64,000 bases of DNA from Ianthella basta (lineage: Eukaryota > Porifera > Demospongiae > Verongiida > Ianthellidae): contig OZ025877.1 in the NCBI GenBank assembly GCA_964019415.1, positions 4,046,742 to 4,110,741 on the forward strand, read 5' to 3'. How positions within the stretch are numbered: the stretch's first letter is position 1; each line of letters starts with the position of its first letter. This document shows, one piece after another, positions 1 through 10,600 of this stretch. The position numbers and the translations under genes were made by a program. The notes beneath the pieces are model-generated. The model worked only from the letters and a program-made list of their open reading frames with translations. It searched no databases and was not told the origin of the DNA.

Positions 1-2599
1 ATATATCCTGTCAGGGAACACTTTCAGGACCTGTCAATCCAGTGGACGGTGGTCTAACACTCTACCAACATGCATTAGTAAGAATGGAATGGCTAGCGTT
101 TAGCTAGGAATACCTGTGAAACATCATCATAGCTTTTTATTCTGTTATCTCGCTCTATAGGGTCGTGTGGCACTCCTAGCTTTCTGCTAAATGGACAGAG
201 AAACTACACCAACACCACTGCTGGGAGCACAGTCTGGTACACCTGTAATACAGGGTACAGGCTCTTTGGGATTTCTCATAGAACATGCCAGTCAACAGGG
301 CAGTGGTCAGGAAGCCATCCAACATGCTCTCGTAAGAAATAAATTATACATTAAAACACTCATCAAGGGCATTATTTCATCAGTGCCTTCTACTGCTGTT
401 GGATGAACTGAATATAGGTAGTTGCAGGGACCCAGGTGTTCCTACTAATGGAAGGAGAAGCCTCTCTGGTACTACAGAAGGGAAGGTCATCACTTACTTC
501 TGTGACTCAGGATACAAGCTCTCTGGAGATTCTAGCAGAACCTGTCAGTCTAATGGCAGATGGACAGGAAGCCTTCCAATCTGTCTTCGTAAGTTCCAAG
601 TGGAACAGACAACAGTCTTAAATGACATTCCTTGTGTGAAACATTAGATTATATGTGGCAAAATTTAATGCACCTTTAATTATAATTGCATTTAAAGTAT
701 AACCCGTAATGCGAATGTACCTAAACATCGTACATATTGGATTGTAAGGTCAGTCAGCACCTCAGATGAGTATATACTATGGCTTAGACACTTTCCCTTA
801 TGGGAACAAGGAATTTACCTTTCAGCTATGTACAATAGTGAGATATTAATGAGTATATATCATCGTGGAGTGAACATCAAAGCCTCATATGCATCATCTT
901 CTCATTCTACCTAGGAGACTGCAGTGACCCTGGTACTCCATTAAATGGAGGTAGGAATTATATCAACTCCACTGAAGGAAGCATTGCTTTCTACACATGT
1001 AACAAAGGCTACACTCTCTCTGGAAGTACAGACAGAACCTGTCTTTCAACCGGACTGTGGTCAGGGCACTTGCCATCTTGCTCAAGTAAGCAGATGAGTC
1101 GATGCCATTATTCATCACTTGAATAAGATGTTCATTTATATGCACACTCTTCAGCATATAGCCCTACACATCTTTTCTTGTAAGGGTCTTGTGGTACACC
1201 TGACTCCCTACTGAATGGACAGAGAAACTACACCAACACCACCGTTGGCAGCACAGTCACCTACACCTGTAACACAGGGTACAGGCTGACGGCAGGCAGT
1301 TCTAGTCGGACATGCCACTCGAGTGGCCTGTGGTCAGGGACACATCCTATTTGCTCACGTCAGTTTTAATTTGTTCTATAATTAGGTATATTATTATAAA
1401 TAATAGTTTTTCAAAAATTTCCTTGTAAGAGTTTCATGTTACTGCAAGCTGCTGACTGTGATGTATATAGGTAACTGCCAGGATCCAGGCAGTACCACCA
1501 ATGGAGGGAGAATCCTGTCAGGTACCACAGAGAGGCAAAACGTGACTTACTTTTGTAATGCAGGATACAGCCTCTCTGGAAATCATGGCAGAACCTGTCA
1601 ATCTAATGGACAATGGACAGGAAGCATCCCAGTTTGTGCCCGTAAGTTCTAATAATATAAAACTTGCAGAGTCCTTTGAAAATTTATTTGCATGTACTTT
1701 AATAAAGGTGACTGCAGTGATCCTGGTATTCCACTGAATGGAGGCAGGAATTATACCAGCACCACTGAAGGAAATATTGCTTTCTACACATGTAACAAAG
1801 GATACAGTCTCTCTGGAAGTTCAAGCAGAACTTGTCTTTCAAGTGGATTATGGGCTGGACATCTGCCAACTTGTTTGAGTTAGTCTTAATTCTTAATGTG
1901 GTATCAGGGAAAACTTTACACTATTTGCAGAAACCACAAAACTGAAACATTTCACTGAAATTTTCCACTGTTGCTGCATTAGGAGACTGTGGTGACCCAG
2001 GCAGTCCTGATGCAGGAGGACGAATCTATTCCAACACCACAGTTGGGCACACTGTCATTTATACCTGTGACACAGGTTACAAGATGTTGGGAAGTTTTCA
2101 CAGAATATGCCAGCAGAATGGACTATGGTCTGGAAGTGTTCCTCTCTGTAAACGTAAGTAATGTATTTTATAGTAATGCGAATTTATCATGATGTGTTTC
2201 ATTTTGTCTGTAGTATCAATAATGTTACAATAATTATTATTTATGGTGAGCATGCATGCATGCAATGTTTGCCATCAGCTGAAGCTCAAATTTTGACAAT
2301 TTATTGACTATTCATTGTCTTTACCTAGGATATTGTGGTGATCCTGGTGTTCCAACAAGTGGAAGTAGAAATTTGACTGGTGACACAGAGGGACATACAG
2401 TCGCTTACGCATGCATTACAGGATACAGGATTTCTGGAAGGATAACCAGGTCATGCCAGTCTAATGGAATGTGGTCTGGCAGCCTGCCCTCTTGTACCCG
2501 TAAGTGAATACACTATGAAACTATTAGCATGAAGTACAATTGCATGTGACACTTCCTCATTACAATTATATGACTGCTATATTAATTCCATTACCTCTG

Positions 2600-2640
<41 letters not shown>

Positions 2641-4317
2641 GCATGGTATGAATGATGGTCAGTTGCTCATGCAAGTAATTGTAAGCAGACACTTTCACCT
2701 CTTCTCTGTGCATCATGCACAAGGTGACTGCAGTGACCCTGGCAACACTACAAATGGACAGCAAAGCATTACTGATACCACAGTGGGACACAGCATCACT
2801 TATACCTGCAACACAGGGTACAGAATGACTTCTGGTACTGCAATCAGAAGATGCCAGTTAAATGGTCAATGGTCTGGGAGTCATCCAGTCTGCTCTCGTA
2901 AGTTGATGGTTGACAAAATGTACTATGTCCTATTTTCACATGGGATTTTGTTTGTGACAATATTCATCTGGAAATAGGATACTGTGGTGACCCTGGCAGC
3001 ACAATCAATGGAGGACGAAGCATCACTGGAACCACAGAAGGACACAACGTCACATACACTTGTAACACAGGGTACAGACTGACTGCTGGGAGTTCGTTCA
3101 GAAGATGTCAGTCAAGTGGTCAATGGTCAGGGATTCAGCCAACTTGTTCACGTAAGTTGCTGTACTCCTACTTTCATGTCTTTTGTAATTATTGCAATTT
3201 GCTAATATTGGCCAACACATGACCAAATCACAGGTTACTGTGGCACTCCTAGTACCATAGCTAATGGAAGAAGAAGCATCACTGGGTATACACAAGGACA
3301 CACAGTCTCTTACACTTGTGACAATGGGTACCTACTCTCCGGTAGTGTAACCATGACCTGCCAGTCAAATGGGATCTGGTCGGGAAGTCAACCTTCATGT
3401 AATCGTGAGTTGTAAACATAATAATTCATCTGCTGGAAGACTGATGCTGTGCCAGTGATGTTGTGTTTGGATATAGCAAGATTTGCATGATTGTAATTCA
3501 CAACGAAGTGACTCAACTGTGAAATTTACCTTCACCTGTTCAGGAAATTGTGGTGATCCAGGAGACCCTAAAAATGGAGTTGGAACCCTTACTGGCACCA
3601 TAGTAGGACACAATATCACTTACACCTGTACCTCAGGGTACAGACTAACTCATGGTAGTTCTGTCAGAAGTTGTCAGTCAAATGGTCAGTGGTCAGGGAC
3701 GCTGCCGACATGCTCTCGTAAGTACACACTTATGACAATTATGACTGTGAATTATGTGTTTTCATAGAAATATTGACTAATTGCAAGAAGCATTGCCAAC
3801 ATAGATTTTCTTTTCTGCCTACCTTTTGGCTATTACTAAGGGTATTGTGGTGACCCTGGGATGGCAATAAATGGTAGGAGAAGCATCACCGGGTTTACTG
3901 AAGGACACACTGTTACTTACACCTGTAAGACAGGGTACAGTCTCTTAGGAAGCACATCTACCAGAACATGCCAAACAGCTGGAATATGGACTGGGAGTTT
4001 GCCATCATGTGCTCGTAAGTTATGTACATACATATTATACATTCGGAATTGTGCTTACCTAGCTAGGTACTAGGAGTCCATGCATGTTATTCAATGTGTT
4101 CAAACTGCTGTTAGTGCCTCTCTGTGGAATGTATACTGTACAGGTGAGTGTGGTGACCCCGGCAATGTTGCAAATGGAATAAGAACTATTTCTGGCACCA
4201 CAGAAGGACATAGAGTCACATACTCTTGCAGTGCAGGGTACAGGCTTGTAGGTGATGCAGTCAGAACTTGCATGCCTGCAAGTGGACAATGGTCAGGCAC
4301 TCAGCCAAACTGCTCTG
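1..4317 (+). CDS. Gene 1 CCP (sushi) block, 15 one-exon modules
   Basis: Exons: 1-77 (partial), 161-331, 418-588, 915-1085, 1185-1358, 1471-1641, 1708-1878, 1983-2153, 2329-2499, 2724-2897, 2978-3151, 3234-3404, 3544-3717, 3841-4014, 4144-4317. Each complete exon is 171-174 nt, starts and ends in phase 1, and encodes one CCP with four Cys, the inner TGY/AGY turn and the W-x-G/S motif before the last Cys (for example C-GDPG, YTC-TGY, TCQ-NGxWSG, PxC). CCP modules are extracellular binding folds known from complement regulators and adhesion proteins. Symmetric phases make the modules freely shuffled or skipped without frameshift. Most donors are GTAAGT-like; exon 1708-1878 uses GTTAGT. An intronic CA microsatellite sits at 2602-2638. 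Confidence 0.93.
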
Positions 4318-7300
4318 GTATGTACCAGTTGTCATGCAATTGTAATGGGGCTCTATGGATCTGGCTCAACATGATAAACTTACATTCTAGTATATAAATC
4401 ATCAGTTTCATGTTAACTTGTGTGTACATGGAATCCAACTCTGTTGCTTGCTTCACATATGATTCTTCTCAGAAATACTTCCAACCATTATTGGTTTCAA
4501 GGAACCTTATCTGCAAGTGCAGATGGAGGAGGGAGTAGTGTCAGTCTGTTTGGTGAGGAAGAGAAACTTGTACCGAGTGGACTCCGCCACAGTAGTAACT
4601 TTACAACAGTTGGAGACTGAAATGGCAACAGGTTTGTAATTACTTCTATATTACTACCACTACTATGCAAATGTCAGTGCTTCAAATTTTTAATATAGAG
4701 AGACCTAGGGCTTATTATTTAATGTCTGTCATCATTTCAAGCATGGCTAGAGAGATAGCCGCAAAGAAGCACTATAAATTATTGTAGTCACCAGTAATGT
4801 TCATACGTACTTGTGCACCTAGTATGGACATTATTAACTATGAACGAACTTCTGTGTATCAGCAGAAATGATCAGATTGCAGTCAAATGCTTCAACATCA
4901 ATATTGACCATGATGCAGACTCACTTACATACACTGAAGAAACAAATGGAACAAAAATATTTACCTTATTTGTTTCAATATCAAAATCAGTATCCAGGAG
5001 AGCGGTGGTTGGGTAGCTGTGTCCTAGCTGCTTTATGTACAACCAGTATCAATGTTCAAGGCACCTAAGTGTGTCCTTGCGGAACTGGCTACATGGCTTT
5101 GTAATGGAAGCATGACAATTTTTGATAATTCTCGCTTGATCTATTGCAGATTCTGGAAACAACAGCATGACTGTCACGTTTGATATTGGTGTATCGGAAG
5201 CATGTTTTAACTACAGTTTTGTGGAAACAATGAATACTGAACAATTTAGTCTGATGATATTGAACAGTACAAACAAGACTGAAGTCAACCCAGGTTCAGA
5301 ATATGTTGTCATCAACATTGTGGAAAGAAATTCACGTAGGTAGATGACGTAGATTGATAAATAGCAACAGATGACATTTGAGTGTTTCTATTGATAGTAT
5401 CATTCAATTCTTCAATCTATTCTCTGTGTTTTTTCCATCAGCTTGTCCTTCTGCCTTCCTCTTTCCCGAGACCCCCATCAGCTCGCAAGCTGAAGTCCCT
5501 TGTTCATTGCTGGATGGTAGTTTCTTTCCAGGTGGTGTAATTACTGCTCGTTGCTCTATGCACAGCACATGGGATACTCTGGACATGTCTCAGTGCACCT
5601 TCAGGAATGATGCTCTACCATCTGCAGTAGCGGTGGTGGAGGTTATTACAGACGCGGATTCACAAAAGGAGACCCTTGAGGTATAATTCACAGAAATATA
5701 CAAGCTGAAACGTAACCTGGGGCCTATCTCTACTCATCTTTAACATTACATATAATCACACTATACCTTGCATTCAGACTGCTTTCCAAATTTCTTTCAC
5801 TTTAGAGAGCCATACAGCACTTGTCACAAGTGAAAAACACATCACAAATTTGGTCGCCTAGACAATCACAAGTGTATGCTATAAGGATGATCAATGAAAC
5901 AGATGCAAGTGCCCTAATGAGTCTCCTACAGAGTGTTTCAAGCAGGGTTTTGTCTGTGATGGTAGCCCACAAATCAGGTATGGTAATATATACCTCCTAT
6001 TATATATTTGTGTGGATTCCAAAATAAGCTGTATACACAGAGGCACTTACATTTATCTGTGTATATCAAACTAACTATTTCATTCGTAGATTTCTGCAAC
6101 TGCTGTGGTTACTCAGCAATTAGGGCACAACCACTGTTTTCACTGTCAGTCAGTTTCAATGTATGTGTTGGGAGGTCTGAGGCCCCCCAGGCCTGTTCCT
6201 GCTCCAGTGAAGGCCTAAAGGTGAGGTATTTATGACTGTGACATACCCTTCGTGCCATATAAAAAATAATTAACTCTCATTGTGGCCTCGCATACGTTTC
6301 AGTGCCATCCACGATTCAGCCGTATGCCTGGCCCACCAGCACAGTGTTTCCTTGATGTCGATGGAGACAGAATACCTGACCAGAAGGTGAACAAGCGAGA
6401 ACTGCACATCATCAAGCACATCACATGCACAACAAAACCACTGCACGCCACAACCCATTATATAGCATTATGTGAATGATTTTCTCCTTCATCCCTTCAT
6501 CAACACATGCTCGTTAGGACCCTTGTATTGGCTGCTGTCTGCCGGACTTTGACCTGACTTTCCAATGGCCTCAAACACCTCATAATTCAATTGCAGAGTT
6601 GCCGTGTACCACAATTCACTCTAGTTTCTCCAAAACCAGTGTGAGAAGGAGATGCCGTCCTGATGACTCCTGGGAAGCAGTAGACATGAGTTCATGCACT
6701 TTTAAGAACACTGCAAGGAATCCAATCTACTTCTTCACAGCTAATGGGACATTGAACAGTCAGGAGAACAATACTGAGGCATTTAGCGGAATGAAAAGAG
6801 CAGTTGAAACACAGGTAGCAGAAAATTAACACACCTTGAATGTGTTTATATATGTACATTAATCATTGTAATAATAGTATTATTTTGTTGGTACGTGTGT
6901 ACATCATGCCATTACTCATTACCTTGTATACAGCTGAACAAATTGACTGAGGGAGAAATCCTTGGCAATGATTCCTACAAAATTACAACACAGGCAATCA
7001 CCAGCAGTGGAGCTAATAGTTCCATTGTCTTGTTAACAGTAGAATTTCAACCAACTGTGAAATTAGCAGAAAATACAACATCCATCACATCTGTAACAGA
7101 CCCCTTCAATGGTGCAAACTACAATATTTTGAAGATTTTTGCTGCCACACCTTCAGGTAAAAGTGCAACTTCATTGCAATTGTTGAGTGTCTGTCTTTGG
7201 ATCCTCATTTGTCTCATCAACATGTTCTTGGTACATTTCCATGTTAATTATCTATTTGCATGCTTGCAGAAACATGTTCCTGTAGAGCAGGCACCAGTCA

Positions 7301-7621
7301 GGTTGCCCATCTCTGTGCTGGCCCATCCATTAGGCCATGTACCTGTGACTGCTTTGGAGCATGTGAAGTGAGCATGAAATGTGCAATCCAACGTAGGATG
7401 AAGGTTTTCACATTATATCACTGTACGCTTCTTTCCATGCTGTATGCAGTGCATTGACCCTTATGTGATGGACGTTAAGAGCGGTCAGTGCTCCTTGGAC
7501 ACAGATGGGGATAACATCCCAGACTACAGAGTAAGTGCTGCCTATACTAAAACTACTACAGTGATCATATTCTTCAAATGAAGCTATAGTTGCCAAGTGA
7601 ATTTTTGGTTCATTTCTTCAT

Positions 7622-7655
<34 letters not shown>

Positions 7656-10600
7656 ATGTGTGAGTGAGTGTGCCACACCTTGTTGTGTTTCCATGCGATA
7701 ATGTTTGATGTTTGATTATGACTGACGATGAAGTTATGGTATAAGAAATCATGAATTACAAACTGATGAAGCATCTTACTGTTGCATGAAATATTTGGTG
7801 AAAGTGGAATAGATAGTTGTAGCATATATTTATTCGCACATCTTAGAAGAAATAATAACTGAAGATAAATGACATAAATTATTGTGTATTCTGTCCTTTA
7901 TATCAATTACAACAATTGTTTGACTTCGTACACACACTGTCTTTGTTTGTCCTGCAGGATGATTGCCCCAGTGCACACGGACCAGCAGTAGGAGAATCTG
8001 GAGGATGCCGTGAGTTGATATGGCAACATAACACAGCAATCATGCAGCTAAATTAATGCATGCAATTTTCATGCACGTTTGATAATGCTGTTAGGAATAT
8101 CTGTGTAACTGCTCCTCCGTGACATTGTAATATATTCTGTGCTACCTTTTCCACGCTGATTGCTATACAGCAAGTAATGTAGGCCATTCAATATCTGTGA
8201 GTTGCCCTCAAGAGTATGACAAGCTGTGGAAGATCCAGTGGTCACCAGCTCCTACTGGAGCCAGCCAGTCTGTCCGCTGTCCTGGGGAGGGAGATGAAGT
8301 TGGGTTGGGGTTGGCTCACAGGAGCTGTCTGTCTGATGGCAATTGGGGACCTGTAGATGCAATTGCTTGTGAATCTGTCAGTGTCCGGGAGATCAGGATT
8401 GAGGTATCTTCCGTTCTACTATGAATATGCATGTTTCATACAGCACTTAGGGATGACTTCTATCTTGCCATTTCTTTCTGAACTAATGCGCAGATGGAGA
8501 ATTTGCTTTGTGCTATGAACCAGACAATTTCTTATGGCCTTCCTCTTCTGGCTGAGAACAAAGCCACAGTGGAGAGGTTAACGTTATACCTTCAGGATAC
8601 TCTGAACAAGTCAAATGGCAGATCTCTTCTACCTCAAGACTTGGAAACAGCAACTGCCTTTGTAGAATTTGTAGCCAGGTAAATTACGAAACGTTGAGTT
8701 TATGTTTTGGTGAATGAACAGTTTTCTGCCTTCATAATCTCATGCACATCATTGTGACTGAACATTTGAATCTTTTCTAATGTGTAGCCTCACTATGAAC
8801 AATGATCTATTTACGACGATGGTGAACAGACAGCCAGGAAAGGTATAATTATACGTAAATATATAGGTACTGTAGATCCAACGTTCTACAGTAACAATGG
8901 GAAGAACTGCATTATGCATGGCAGCTTCAAAGATATGTAATAAATAAATGTAAAAATTATGTTTGTAGGTTGAGGCGCACATTATCAGCTCCCTACTGGG
9001 TGAGAAGAACAAACCAGCATTAGAATTAACTAACAAGGTATGGATCCAAGATATTCTAATTGATACACGCAAAATTATTTTGCCATTTTGTTTAATATTG
9101 AGGCATTTTTATGTGGCCCTCTGTAACCAATTATTGTACAGTCTCTCGCCTCAAGGATGCTCAAGGCAACAGAAGTGATGGCTGATGCAGTGACGTCATC
9201 CATTCCTACTGACAAAACTAGTGTCACCATTTCAACACCAAATTTAGGTAAATTGATGTAACTTTACTGGCCATTCTTAGTAAGCTATTGGTGGTATATA
9301 CTTTCTGCCTAATCAATGTTCCTTGTCCATTTCCTTCAGCACTACATGGCACCAAACTTCCATTTGATAAGTTAGAAATGCACAGTACTCTGCTTTTCCC
9401 GGATGATTCAGTCAATCTACTTCAATTCAGCATACCATCACTGATCCCTCACATTAAGATGCCCACTGCATTTATCGCGGCAACCAGAAGTGGGGAGGTA
9501 CAAGTTGGAGTAAAGAGTATGGAAGTAGTGAATGTTGTCCCGAGAAACATAGAGGATTACCTTCAAGAAGTAATAAGGTATGATACAGAAGAGAAGTGAG
9601 TGACTGCATGTGGAGATGAAAACACAGTATTGCTTATTTCAGTAACAGTATCTTAGTATGCATGCATTCAATGACACAAATCCTGCACTTTTTGGAAACA
9701 GTATTATAAGAATGCATGTTGTCTACACATATTATCTGAAAACATGCAGTAAAGAACCATCCGAAGAGGCCACACCTGCTAGCCTTGTACTCTCTAGTCA
9801 AATCCTTGGCTACAGTGGTGGGGATCTGGACACCAATGAGACTGTGGAGCTGACATTCCCCATCAAGGTATATAAATAATATGTGCATTCTGTTATTTTA
9901 TAGTCCTTCCTTATACAAACAGTATTATTTTAATGCTGTCTAGTAGCACAAGGGAGTGGTTATTAAATTAAAGATTGTAAAATACATGTGTTTGAATAGA
10001 CTCATGGAGACGTCAATGGAATTGAACCAGTAGAATGTTGACTAATGGCAATTTTTCACCTCAATTACAGGAAGAGACAATTATGGCAACTGTGCCCACT
10101 GGAAAAATGAAGCTGTTCCGCTGTGCCTTCTTCAACTTCACTGGAGGTGCCAACCAAACTGGAGGGTGGTCCTACAGAGGACTGCTCACTGAAGTCATTA
10201 ATGACACACATGTTCTGTGTAAAACCTCCCACCTCACAAGCTTTGTGGTTCTGGTCAGTATTGTGCCCTCCAATGATCTAGTAAGTTAATACATGCACAT
10301 TGGGCTGTGTACAATTCAAATGACCATCACTATTGAGAATGTTCTTCCTCGTCTGCAGTCTCCACTGTCTTATATCATATACATTGGCACTGGTTTTTCT
10401 TTCCTTTGCTCAATTGTTGCTGTCATCTTTTATATTTCTTTAAGGTTGGTGCTGAAATTGCATGTAGAATGTAGCAGTAAATTTAGCTGGCACCTTTTGT
10501 TTGCAACTTCTCTGATTCAGAAAACAGTTGATTCTGAAACTCCATAATTTTGTTCACCTCAACCTGTGCATTGCCCTTTCCTTGGGACTGCTCCTGTTCC

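Noticed and set aside
4867-5018. Open stretch between the two Calx-beta exons (NDQIAVKCFNINIDHD...), similar in the second copy at 29416-29560
   Set aside because: The neighbouring exons join directly in phase 1 and give a continuous domain; the two copies differ here by a 4-nt indel that shifts frame, and no good donor follows in frame. Similarity is explained by the recent duplication.
9634-9888. Minus-strand open frames overlapping receptor exons (also 3395-3619, 19295-19708, 12811-13124 and others)
   Set aside because: Shadows of plus-strand exons or AT-rich intron; no homology and no splice logic.
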